A stretch of DNA of 64,000 bases from Bin76 sp963665765. GTDB taxonomy: Bacteria > Actinomycetota > Acidimicrobiia > Spongiisociales > ZC4RG35. The notes beneath the pieces are model-generated. The model did not search any database and was not told the origin of the DNA. It saw only the letters and a list, made by a program, of their open reading frames with translations. The position numbers were made by a program, and so were the translations under genes. Numbering within the stretch: the first letter of the stretch is position 1; the number at the start of each line of letters is the position of its first letter. Positions 52,796-61,009 of the stretch are shown piece by piece. The stretch covers positions 1,550,001 to 1,614,000 of the forward strand of contig OY762464.1 of NCBI GenBank assembly GCA_963665765.1, written 5' to 3'.

Positions 52796-53947
52796 ATGGA
52801 AACCGGAGTCTTCCTGTTCGGCGTAGTGGAGATGGACGACGCAGGGGCGGGCCCCCCGCTTCCGACCGACCGCCACTACACCCAAAAGCAGATGTGGCAT
52901 GCTGCCGAGCGGATGCTGGATATGGGGGTGATCACCGAGCAGAGCGGCTTCGACATCTTTTGGCTGACCGAGCACCACTTCCAGTATGAGGGATATGAAG
53001 TCATCCCCAACGCGGTGTTGTTCGGCGCGGTGCTGGCGGAGCGGACCGAATCGCTTCGGATCGGCGCCCTTTTCAACATCGTCCCCCAGTGGAATCCCTT
53101 GCGGTTCGCCGAGGATTTCGCCACCATGCACAACCTTTCGGGTGGCCGGGGAGTATTGGGGGTGGGTCGAGGCACGGTGCCTCGCGAGGCTCAGACGCTC
53201 GGTTCGATGATCGGAAGCCACGACAATCCCGACAAGGCGGAGGCGGATCGTATCAACCGGGAGATATTCGACGAGACCATGGATGTGATCCTGGCCGCCT
53301 TCGAGAACGAGAACTTTTCCTACCACGGGAAGCACTTCCGGTATCCCCCGGCGGGGATTCCCGATCGGGGAGGCACGGTTCAAACCTTGACCTTGGTGCC
53401 CCGCCCTCTCTTTCCCTTCGACACCTGGCAGGCCATCACCTCTCCACCCACTCTGGAATACGTGCCCAAGCGGGGCTGGGGAGGGGTGTTCTGGCTCAAG
53501 CATCACCGATTCACCGTGCAGTGGTGGCGCCGCTTCGCGGAACTCTATGAGGAGGCGCAGGGCGAGGCCCTTCAACCTGGGGAAAAGCGGATGCTCGTGC
53601 TGAATGTGAGAGTGGAGGACACCCGGGAAAGAGCTTGGGAGACCGTCCGGCCCGGCCACGATGAGTTCTGGAAGTTTCTGGGACCCTACGGATGGAGCCA
53701 GGGCTACATGGGCGCCGACGGAAGACCGTCTCCGCCGGGGCTGATTCCCACGTTGGAGCAATCGGTGGAGCAAAAGACCTGGTTGATCGGGACTCCCGAA
53801 GACGTGGCCGAAGGCATCTCTTTCTACTCGGAGAAGTTGGGTGGACTGGAACATCTGACCGTCTTTCCCCACCTGCCCGGTGATACCTACGAGCAGTGCG
53901 CCGAGCAGATCCAACGCCTGGGGGAAGAGGTCCTTCCCCTTCTTTAG
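52796..53947 (+). CDS. LLM-class flavin-dependent oxidoreductase (luciferase-like monooxygenase)
   Basis: 383 aa from ATG 52796. The bacterial-luciferase TIM-barrel pattern is present: QSGFDIFWLTEHHFQYEGYE, RIGALFNIVPQWNPLRFAED, a GRGVLGVGRG phosphate-binding loop and the C-terminal LIGTPEDVAEGISFYSEKLG. It uses reduced FMN or F420 for oxygenation or hydride transfer; the substrate is unknown. The upstream 81 bp contain a small perfect hairpin (CGGCGC-ATAA-GCGCCG, 52753-52768). A 2-hydroxyacid dehydrogenase gene follows after 47 bp, so the two may be co-transcribed. Confidence 0.87.
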   Translation: METGVFLFGVVEMDDAGAGPPLPTDRHYTQKQMWHAAERMLDMGVITEQSGFDIFWLTEHHFQYEGYEVIPNAVLFGAVLAERTESLRIGALFNIVPQWNPLRFAEDFATMHNLSGGRGVLGVGRGTVPREAQTLGSMIGSHDNPDKAEADRINREIFDETMDVILAAFENENFSYHGKHFRYPPAGIPDRGGTVQTLTLVPRPLFPFDTWQAITSPPTLEYVPKRGWGGVFWLKHHRFTVQWWRRFAELYEEAQGEALQPGEKRMLVLNVRVEDTRERAWETVRPGHDEFWKFLGPYGWSQGYMGADGRPSPPGLIPTLEQSVEQKTWLIGTPEDVAEGISFYSEKLGGLEHLTVFPHLPGDTYEQCAEQIQRLGEEVLPLL

Positions 53948-53994
53948 CCGCGGTTCGACATGATGCCCATCCCGCTGTCCTGTGCTGTGATCAG

Positions 53995-54984
53995 ATGAGT
54001 GGCCACGGTGGTGGAGGCACCGGTCCGGTGGTGGCGGTGGTGAGCTATTCCGATCGGATGCCGTCCAAACTGGCGCCGATCGGCGAGGAGGCCCGGCTAA
54101 AAGCAGCCTGCACCCGGGAGCGGCTGGAGGTCATACTGCCTGAGGCGGAAATCGTCCTGGTCTGGAATTACAAGTCGGACCTCTTGAAGGACGCGTGGCC
54201 CCGAGCCCGCGATGTCGGTTGGGTCCATGTGGCGGCGGCGGGGGTGGACGGGCCGCTCTTTCCGGGATTGGTTGAGAGCGAGGTGGTGATGACCAATGCC
54301 GCCGGCGTGTTCGATCGGCCCATGGCGGAATGGACCCTGATGATGGTGCTGGCCTACGTTAAGGAGCTGTTCGAAAATGTGGAACATCAGCGCCGACGGC
54401 GTTGGGCCTATCGGGAAGTGGGCGTTCTGGAGGGTCAGAGGGCTTTGATTGTCGGCGCGGGCGGCATCGGCCGGGATATTGCCCGGATATTGGGAATGAT
54501 GGGCATGGAGATTCGGGGGATGGCTCGCAGCCGCAGGGACCATGATCCGGACTTCGGAGTTGTCCATCCGGTCACCGAGTTGGATCGGCTGCTCCCTTGG
54601 GCCGACTTCGTGATTGCGGCTCTTCCTCTCACTCCCCGGACCCGCGGGTTGTTCGGAGCGGAACAATTCTCCCTGATGAAGGAAACGGCTCGGTTCATCA
54701 ACGTGGGCCGGGGAGCGTCAGTGGTGGAGCAAGCCATGATCTCCGCTTTGCAGGAGAAAAAGATTGCCGGGGCTGCTCTGGATGTGTTCGTCACCGAACC
54801 GCTACCGCCCCAAAGTCCCCTGTGGGAGATGTCCAATGTGTATATCTCTCCTCACATGTCGGGAAGCGGCTTCGAAGGGCTGCTGGCTGTGCAGTTCCTC
54901 GACAATCTCCGTCGGTTCAAAGAGGGCCGCCCCCTGCTCAACGTGGTTGACAAACACCTCGGTTTCGTTCCCTATCGTGGCTGA
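53995..54984 (+). CDS. D-2-hydroxyacid dehydrogenase
   Basis: About 329 aa from ATG 53995; the frame is open upstream, but the LLM gene ends at 53947. The Rossmann motif is VGAGGIGRDIA (153-163). Catalytic residues appear as Arg239 (NVGRGASVV), Glu268 (DVFVTEPLP) and His287 (ISPHMSG). It interconverts 2-hydroxy acids and 2-oxo acids with NAD(P)H in the cytoplasm. It probably works with the flavin monooxygenase immediately upstream, but the actual acid is unknown. Confidence 0.88.
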   Translation: MSGHGGGGTGPVVAVVSYSDRMPSKLAPIGEEARLKAACTRERLEVILPEAEIVLVWNYKSDLLKDAWPRARDVGWVHVAAAGVDGPLFPGLVESEVVMTNAAGVFDRPMAEWTLMMVLAYVKELFENVEHQRRRRWAYREVGVLEGQRALIVGAGGIGRDIARILGMMGMEIRGMARSRRDHDPDFGVVHPVTELDRLLPWADFVIAALPLTPRTRGLFGAEQFSLMKETARFINVGRGASVVEQAMISALQEKKIAGAALDVFVTEPLPPQSPLWEMSNVYISPHMSGSGFEGLLAVQFLDNLRRFKEGRPLLNVVDKHLGFVPYRG

Positions 54985-55057
54985 TAGGGCTCGGATTGTC
55001 TGATGCCACCTCTTCGCCGGTGGTGAATGGTTGCTTTCGGGGGGTAAGGCCTGCGGA

Positions 55058-55774
55058 TCAGAGGCTGCGGCCGCCCTCGATGACTATCACCTGCCCGGTT
55101 ATGAAAGACGATTTCTCGGAGCAGAGGAAGGCGACCAGGTCGGCAATCTCCTCGGGGCGGGCGGCCCTTTGCAGGGGGGTGCTTTTGACCAGCTTTTCTT
55201 TCACTTCCGGTGGCATGGAGCGGGTCATGGCCGTCTCGGTGAGGCCGGGGGCCACCGCGTTGCAGCGGACGCCGGGCGCCAACTCCCGGGCCAGAGCCCG
55301 GGTCATCCCCACCAGCCCCCCTTTGGACATGGCGTAGTTGAACTGGCCGAAGCTGCCCAGATAGGCCCGGGACGAGAGGCTCACCACTGCCGACCCGTCG
55401 CCCAGGAAAGGGACCAAACGCCGGGTAAGCAGATAGGAAGCGCCCAGATTCACGCCGATCACCGACGCAAAATCATCCTCGGTCATATTCACCAGCCGAA
55501 CGTCTCGGATAATCCCGGCATTGTTGACCAACGCGGTCACCGAGCCACCCAGGTTTTCGACGGTCACCGCCACCGTCTCCCGGCCCTCTTCGGTGGACAG
55601 ATCCGCCACCACCGCGGTGGCGTTGCCTCCCCCGTCCAGCCTCCCGGCCGTGGCTGTGATGCCGGGGTCGATATCCACCATCAGGGTGTGGTGCCCATCC
55701 TCGATCAGTCGGGATGAGATTGCCCGGCCGATGCCCCGCCCGGCGCCGGTCACCACCGCCAACGGCCCGCTCAT
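55058..55774 (-). CDS. Short-chain dehydrogenase/reductase, FabG-like
   Basis: About 238 aa from ATG 55774, overlapping the stop of the preceding gene (ATGA). The cofactor motif is TGAGRGIG (9-16), with NNAG in LVNNAGIIRDVR, Ser in VVSLSSRAYLG and Tyr/Lys in YAMSKGG, so the active site is complete. It is the last gene of the leftward CoA-ester operon and would oxidise a 3-hydroxyacyl-CoA-type intermediate. It is directly coupled to a truncated SDR-like gene, suggesting a two-subunit enzyme. Confidence 0.9.
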   Translation of the reverse strand: MSGPLAVVTGAGRGIGRAISSRLIEDGHHTLMVDIDPGITATAGRLDGGGNATAVVADLSTEEGRETVAVTVENLGGSVTALVNNAGIIRDVRLVNMTEDDFASVIGVNLGASYLLTRRLVPFLGDGSAVVSLSSRAYLGSFGQFNYAMSKGGLVGMTRALARELAPGVRCNAVAPGLTETAMTRSMPPEVKEKLVKSTPLQRAARPEEIADLVAFLCSEKSSFITGQVIVIEGGRSL

Positions 55775-56226
55775 GGAAGCGCCCTCGCCAGATGGGTGGA
55801 TCCGAGCCGGATCAACTCGCCGGTGGTGCCCGGATGCGACAGCAGTCGGGCTATCCAAGTAGCGACCGTTTCGGGATCGGTGTGGTGGTCGGTGGCCAGC
55901 ACGTTGGCCGGTATGCCGGCCCGGACGGTCTCCTGGGCCAGATCACGGACGGCTGACAGGAGACCGGTGGCCACCATGGCTCGGCCCGCTCCTCGTCTGC
56001 CCAAAAGATCGGCGCTGTCCACCACATAGACCACGGGCGATCCGGCCCGCGCCGCTTCCCGAGTTAGCAGGAACGCCTCGGTCATCTCACCCATCACATC
56101 CTCCCACTCATCGCCCAGTTGCCGGTCGGCCCGGAACACCAGCCCTTGGGCGGTCGTGCCCGGACGGACTCCCGCCCCCGACAAGCTTTCCAGCCACCCG
56201 GGCGGTATCCGCAGATAGCTACGCAT
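55771..56226 (-). CDS. Truncated SDR-like protein lacking cofactor and catalytic motifs
   Basis: About 151 aa from ATG 56226, overlapping the CoA-transferase stop by 8 bp and the SDR start by 4 bp. The segment VVYVVDSADLLGRRGAGRAM continuing into VATGLLSAVRDLAQETVRAG and IPANVLATD matches the middle and C-terminal part of SDRs. There the family would have Ser...Tyr-x-x-x-Lys, but here the Tyr and Lys are gone, and the glycine-rich N-terminal motif is absent. It may be a non-catalytic partner of the SDR next to it, comparable to BbsC of the benzylsuccinate pathway, though shorter. Alternatively it is a decaying gene; the conserved tight overlaps argue against that. Confidence 0.7.
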   Translation of the reverse strand: MRSYLRIPPGWLESLSGAGVRPGTTAQGLVFRADRQLGDEWEDVMGEMTEAFLLTREAARAGSPVVYVVDSADLLGRRGAGRAMVATGLLSAVRDLAQETVRAGIPANVLATDHHTDPETVATWIARLLSHPGTTGELIRLGSTHLARALP

Positions 56227-57439
56227 GACGTCTCCCGAGCCGGGGCCCCGCGTCAAAAGCGGCCCCCTGGGAAACCAGTTCGGCGATTTCGGTCCGGGTG
56301 GCGCCCAATTCGGCCAGCACCTCGGCCGTATGTTCCCCCAACTCCGGGGCGGGTTTATCGGCGCGAGCCGAATCGGAGTTCACCCTGAAGGGGGAGCCGG
56401 TTTGGGTCACCGCGCCCCGACGCGGATGGGTTTCCTCAAAGAACATCCCCTGTTCCACCACCTGCGGGTCTTCCATCACCTCGGGCAGCGTCAGAACCTT
56501 GCCCACCGGCACCCCCGCCGCCCTGATTTTGTTCACCCAGACATCAACCTTATCGGTGGCGAAGACGGCCCCCAGTTCCCAGGCGAGGTCCGTTCGGTTG
56601 GCGAGCCGGTCGGAGTTGGTGGGATAGCGATCAGCCAGGTCAGGTCGGTCGATCGCCTCACACAGTTTCCGAAAGTGGGCATCCGCCACCACCGCCAGGG
56701 CCAAAGTTCCGCCCTGTGCCTCGAACAATTGGTTGGGGGCCGTAAAAGGGGAAGCTGTCCCCATCCGCACCGGCTGCCTTTCTTCGGCCACCGCGATGGC
56801 GTTCCAAGTTGACTGAGCGGCTATCAGGCCGTCTCGCAGAGAAACCTCCACCTTTTGCCCCTGCCCGGTTCGAGCCCGTTCCACCAGAGCGGCGCAGATC
56901 AAAAGGGCGATGTTGGTTCCGGCCAAAAAATCTCCGATGGTGGTGGCGGTCTTCTGGGGCGGGTCGCCGGGATGGCCGGTGATCGAGATCATCCCGGACT
57001 CCGCCTGAAAGACCAGATCGATTCCGGGTCGGGCGGCGTCGGGGCCCTTGGCGCCGAAGGCGGTCACCTGGCCATATACGATCCGGGGATTGATGGCTCG
57101 CACCTCCGATTCGCCCAAACCAATCCGTTCCATCGCGCCCTGGCGGAGGTTGTGGAGCAGCACATCGGCGGTGCGGATCAATTCGATCAGCCACCGCCCG
57201 GTCTCCGGATGGCGAGGATCGAGAGCCACCGACCGCTTGCCTCGGTTCATGGCGATATAAAAGGCGGATTCTTCCCCGACGAAGGGAGGAAAGGAGCGGG
57301 AGAGGTCCCCGCTCGGTAATTCGACCTTAATGACGTCTGCTCCCAAATCGGCCAAAGCCATTCCGCCGTAGGGAGCGCCCACCAGGTTTCCCATTTCCAC
57401 CACCCTGGTTCCGGATAGAAGGCCGAAGCGCAGACTCAC
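56219..57439 (-). CDS. Class III CoA-transferase (CaiB/BaiF family)
   Basis: About 406 aa from GTG 57439, overlapping the thiolase stop (GTGA). The family pattern is clear: TRVVEMGNLVGAPYGGMALADLG near the start, IKVELPSGD, NRGKRSVALDP, and the catalytic Asp141 in ARPGIDLVFQAESGM. The enzyme moves CoA from an acyl-CoA donor to a carboxylic acid. In this operon it would activate the acid that the SDR and thiolase then process. The long frame to 57562 is a shadow of the thiolase gene. Confidence 0.9.
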   Translation of the reverse strand: MSLRFGLLSGTRVVEMGNLVGAPYGGMALADLGADVIKVELPSGDLSRSFPPFVGEESAFYIAMNRGKRSVALDPRHPETGRWLIELIRTADVLLHNLRQGAMERIGLGESEVRAINPRIVYGQVTAFGAKGPDAARPGIDLVFQAESGMISITGHPGDPPQKTATTIGDFLAGTNIALLICAALVERARTGQGQKVEVSLRDGLIAAQSTWNAIAVAEERQPVRMGTASPFTAPNQLFEAQGGTLALAVVADAHFRKLCEAIDRPDLADRYPTNSDRLANRTDLAWELGAVFATDKVDVWVNKIRAAGVPVGKVLTLPEVMEDPQVVEQGMFFEETHPRRGAVTQTGSPFRVNSDSARADKPAPELGEHTAEVLAELGATRTEIAELVSQGAAFDAGPRLGRRHA

Positions 57440-58644
57440 ACCCTTTCCACTATCACCGCAATCCCCTGCCCCACCCCAATGCACATGGTGGCCAGCCCGT
57501 AACGGCCTCCCCGCCGGGCAAGCTCGTGCACCAAAGTCGTGAGAATCCGGGCGCCCGAACATCCCAAGGGATGACCCAGAGCGATCGCCCCCCCGTTCAC
57601 GTTCACAATGTCGGGATCGATCCCCAGTTCATTTCGACAGGCCACCGCCTGGGCGGCGAAAGCCTCGTTCAACTCCACCAGATCAAGATCCGAAACTTCC
57701 AAACCGGCCCGGGTCAAAGCCTTGCGGGAGGCCGGGACCGGCCCGATCCCCATCACATCGGGATGCACTCCGGCCACCGCCGAGGAAACCAGCCGGGCCA
57801 TCGGGGCCAACCGGGCCTTCTTCAACCCCGCCGCGGTGGCCAGAATCAGCCCGGCGGCCCCGTCGTTCATAGGTGAAGAATTGCCGGCCGTGACGGTTCC
57901 GCCCTCTCGGAACACCGGACGAAGTCTGGCCAGTGCTTCCATGGAGGTGTTGGTCCGAGGTCCTTCATCGGCGGTGATCAGGGCGATGGTGCGTTTCTTG
58001 GGGCCGGTCGGTGCCCGGATGGGGACTATCTCGTCACCGAACTTTCCCGACTCCGAAGCGGCCACTGCTTGTCGGTGGCTTCGGAGAGCGAACCGATCCT
58101 GCTGGACCCGGGTGACTCCATACCGGGAAGCGACCTCCTCGGCGGTCTCTCCCATGCTGATCGGCTGATACATGGCCGCCAAACGGGGATTGGTAAGCCG
58201 CCAACCCAACACGGTGTCCACCATCTGCGGAGCACCCACCGCATAGCCACGTTCCGGTTTGGTGACCACGAAAGGGGCGCGGCTCATGGCCTCCGATCCC
58301 CCGGCGATCATCACATCTCCCCACCCCGACTGCATGGCCTGGTCGGCGGTGATCACCGCCTGCAGACCCGACCCGCAGAGACGGTTGACGGTCTGTCCCG
58401 TCACTTCGATGCTCAATCCGGCCAGAAGGGCGGCCATCCGGGCGACGTTTCGATTGTCTTCTCCGGCTTGATTGACGGCGCCCCAAGTGACATCTTCGAT
58501 GTGTTCGGCCTTCAGGTCGGAGTTTCGTTCCATGAGGCTTCGTATTACGTGAGCCGCCAGGTCGTCAGGGCGGACGGCCGCCAATCGGCCCCCTAGGCGA
58601 CCCATGGGTGTCCGGCAGGCGTCGGCAATGTAGATATCAGACAC
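57436..58644 (-). CDS. Thiolase (acetyl-CoA acetyltransferase family)
   Basis: About 402 aa from GTG 58644, nine bases after GGAGG. The nucleophile is Cys90 (VNRLCGSGLQA), and the second half carries NVNGGAIALGHPLGCSGAR (catalytic His) and the second Cys in TMCIGVGQG. It cleaves 3-oxoacyl-CoA, or condenses acyl-CoAs. Its length is standard. In order with the CoA-transferase and SDR genes it completes a short beta-oxidation-like module; acyl-CoA dehydrogenase and hydratase genes are not present. Confidence 0.93.
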   Translation of the reverse strand: MSDIYIADACRTPMGRLGGRLAAVRPDDLAAHVIRSLMERNSDLKAEHIEDVTWGAVNQAGEDNRNVARMAALLAGLSIEVTGQTVNRLCGSGLQAVITADQAMQSGWGDVMIAGGSEAMSRAPFVVTKPERGYAVGAPQMVDTVLGWRLTNPRLAAMYQPISMGETAEEVASRYGVTRVQQDRFALRSHRQAVAASESGKFGDEIVPIRAPTGPKKRTIALITADEGPRTNTSMEALARLRPVFREGGTVTAGNSSPMNDGAAGLILATAAGLKKARLAPMARLVSSAVAGVHPDVMGIGPVPASRKALTRAGLEVSDLDLVELNEAFAAQAVACRNELGIDPDIVNVNGGAIALGHPLGCSGARILTTLVHELARRGGRYGLATMCIGVGQGIAVIVERV

Positions 58645-58667
58645 GAGATGTCCTCCGATTGGTGGGT

Positions 58668-58970
58668 CTAACCATATTTGTATGGTCGGTGTCCGGCGCC
58701 GGTCGGGGTGATTTCCCGGGCGAGAATCCCGGTCAGGTGCGGTGCCCAATCGGCGCCTTCCGGCCACTCCTTGTAGGCCATGACCAGAAGATAGGTGAGT
58801 TCGCTCTTGGTTACTTCCCGGGGCAGAAACTCTTGGATAGGCTCCCAGAAGTACTCTGCATACCAGATGGGCCATTCGGTGTCCCAACCATCGACATCCA
58901 GGAAGGCCTGGTGGTGGGCAGGGCCTGACCGGTTGATCAAATCGATCAACCGAGGATCTGAGGTGGACAT
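58668..58970 (-). CDS. Small conserved protein of unknown function
   Basis: 100 aa from ATG 58970, 23 bp upstream of the thiolase gene and first in the leftward operon. The sequence is rich in Trp, Tyr and acidic residues (HHQAFLDVDGWDTEWPIWYA; EFLPREVTKSELTYLLV), with no membrane segment, signal or Cys. I recall similar short proteins of unknown function in other bacteria, but cannot name a family. Its conserved place beside thiolase could mean a substrate-carrier or structural subunit; that is speculation. Confidence 0.6.
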   Translation of the reverse strand: MSTSDPRLIDLINRSGPAHHQAFLDVDGWDTEWPIWYAEYFWEPIQEFLPREVTKSELTYLLVMAYKEWPEGADWAPHLTGILAREITPTGAGHRPYKYG

Positions 58971-59013
58971 GCGGACGCCTTTCTTGCGGTGAAAAGAGGT
59001 TGTTTAGGAGATT

Positions 59014-60129
59014 ATGGTGGGAAGAGGTCCCGACCGGGGCTCAGAGAGCGATTCGACTCGTCAGGTTCGCTCTGTGAATGATGATGGCGATGGGATCGGG
59101 GGCTTGGAGCTGGCCGAATTGACCGTCCGATACCCCGACGCTCCCCGGCCGGCAGTGGATGGGCTGAACCTGACGGTGGCGCCGGGGGAACTGGTTTGTC
59201 TGTTGGGGCCCTCGGGATGCGGCAAGACCACCATCTTGAAGGCCATTGCCGGATTGCTGGTCCCCAGCGGGGGCGACATCCGTATGGGCGGTGATTCCTT
59301 GTTGGGCATTCCCACCGAGAGACGGTCGATCGGAATGGTGTTTCAAAAGCCCATGCTCTTTCCTCACCTGGATGTGGGGGCCAATGTGGGCTTCGGGCTG
59401 CGAATGCGTCGGATGGCGCCGGAGTTGATCGCGGCGGCGGTCGGGGAGATGCTCCGGCTGGTGCAATTGGAGGGCATGGAGAAACGCCCGGTTGCCGAGA
59501 TCTCCGGCGGCCAAGGCCAGCGAGTGGCGTTGGCCAGGGCGCTGATCATCGAACCGCGGATATGGCTGTTGGATGAGCCCCTCAGCCAGTTGGACGCCAA
59601 CCTCCGGGACGAGATGCGGGAACTGATCCGATCCATCCAAAGGCAGCTTGGGATAACTACTTTGTTTGTCACCCACGATCAGGAAGAAGCCGTGTCGTTA
59701 TCCGACCGCATCGGCTTGGTGCTGGATGGAAAACTTCATCAGATCGGCGCTCCCCGAGAGCTTTTGGAGGAGCCTGCCACCGTGGAGACCGCTCGGTTCT
59801 TCGGCGGGCACAACCAGATCCCCGGCGAGGTGGAGGGAGGGTGGTTGCGGTGTGGGATGGGCAGGTTCGAGTTGGCCCGTTCCTTTGAGCCCGGCTCGGG
59901 GATGGCGGTCATCCGCCAAGAAGCGGTGGAGTTGGGAGTTGGGGCGAACTCTTTTTCCGCCCGGGTGAAAGACTCGAGATACATGGGCGCCCATCAGCAG
60001 ATCGAATTGGCGGTGGGAACCTTTTTGCTGGTGATGAAGGTCTCTCCCCACCATGATCTTTGTCCCGGCCAGACCGTCGAGGTCCGTTTTCCTCCCGATC
60101 GCATTTGGATGGTTCCCTTCCCGGCCTGA
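59014..60129 (+). CDS. Orphan ABC transporter ATP-binding protein (Fe3+/spermidine/sugar type)
   Basis: 371 aa from ATG 59014, with TTAGGAG upstream. Walker A is GPSGCGKTT, the Q-loop VFQKPMLFPHLDV, the signature ISGGQGQRVALARAL, Walker B IWLLDEPLSQLD and the switch His in VTHDQEEAVSLSDR. A C-terminal TOBE-like region (about 240-371) ends the protein. No permease or binding-protein gene is adjacent, so it either serves a distant transporter or has lost its partners. It is divergent from the small-protein/thiolase operon with only 43 bp between. Confidence 0.9.
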   Translation: MVGRGPDRGSESDSTRQVRSVNDDGDGIGGLELAELTVRYPDAPRPAVDGLNLTVAPGELVCLLGPSGCGKTTILKAIAGLLVPSGGDIRMGGDSLLGIPTERRSIGMVFQKPMLFPHLDVGANVGFGLRMRRMAPELIAAAVGEMLRLVQLEGMEKRPVAEISGGQGQRVALARALIIEPRIWLLDEPLSQLDANLRDEMRELIRSIQRQLGITTLFVTHDQEEAVSLSDRIGLVLDGKLHQIGAPRELLEEPATVETARFFGGHNQIPGEVEGGWLRCGMGRFELARSFEPGSGMAVIRQEAVELGVGANSFSARVKDSRYMGAHQQIELAVGTFLLVMKVSPHHDLCPGQTVEVRFPPDRIWMVPFPA

Positions 60130-60265
60130 CCGGCGTTATGCCAAAATAGGCCGGTCGGCAGACACCCATGGCGGGGCAACCCGTCGACCGCCGGGAGGGG
60201 TGGTGGCGGGTCGAACATGTGAGACAGTTATGCTTTGTAGAGTTGTCCCTGAACATGGAGTGATA

Positions 60266-60988
60266 ATGACCACCGACTGGAGAGATCTCTCCCAGCGTCT
60301 CGCCGACCTGCTGGAACTGGAACATGCGCCCATCGCCATCACTTTTTCGGAGGCCCCCATGTCCCCCGAAAGCGGCATCGAGCCCTTCGGAGGCCCTTTG
60401 TCGGCGCCGACTCCCGATGGTCGGTCGGGTTCGGTCCCCGCTCCCTGTGTTTTCTGGATGCACGCCCATAACCGCACCTTTGCCACCTCGTCCGCCGATC
60501 ACGGCAACTGTTCGGTGGGTGAGTACACCCACGGGCTGGTGGAAGCGGGTGACATTCTGGAGAGAGAGGACGTGGGCGCCCTGCTGGAGGTGGGATGGGT
60601 GACCATGGAGGCCTTCGCCGGGGTGGCGGCCCTGCGGCGGCGGCCCCGATCCATCATCTATGCACCGCTGGCTGATACGCCCCAAGACCCTGATGTAGTG
60701 CTGCTCAGGCTGAGTCCTCGTCAAGCTATGGAACTGGGGGATGCGGTGTCACTGCATCTCAGCGGGAAGCCGCAGTGCCAGATTCTTCCTATAGCCATCG
60801 ACCAGGGCAAGGTGGCGCTGTCCATGGGCTGCGCTCTGTCGCGGGCCCGCACCGGCATGGGCGACGACGAGTTGACCTGCGCCATTCCGCCCGGCCGGCT
60901 GGCCGGGATTGTGGCCGACCTGGAAGGTGTGGTGGGCGCCGACCGGCAGGTGGTGGGGTATGCTCACGCCGACGCCGCCCGCTTCTAG
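60266..60988 (+). CDS. DUF169-family protein
   Basis: 240 aa from ATG 60266, behind a GGAG site; the longer frame from 60053 is a shadow. DUF169 features are visible: HAPIAITFSEAP near the start, then conserved Cys residues at 61 (PAPCVFW), 82 (GNCSVGEYTHG), 171, 189 (SMGCALSRARTG) and 205, which suggest metal or Fe-S binding. Function is uncharacterised; homologues occur near anaerobic or methanogen-type metabolism and in actinobacteria. It follows the orphan ATPase by about 135 bp and converges with the AlkZ-like gene after 21 bp. Confidence 0.8.
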   Translation: MTTDWRDLSQRLADLLELEHAPIAITFSEAPMSPESGIEPFGGPLSAPTPDGRSGSVPAPCVFWMHAHNRTFATSSADHGNCSVGEYTHGLVEAGDILEREDVGALLEVGWVTMEAFAGVAALRRRPRSIIYAPLADTPQDPDVVLLRLSPRQAMELGDAVSLHLSGKPQCQILPIAIDQGKVALSMGCALSRARTGMGDDELTCAIPPGRLAGIVADLEGVVGADRQVVGYAHADAARF

Positions 60989-61009
60989 CCCGATCCGCCT
61001 GCTCGTCGG

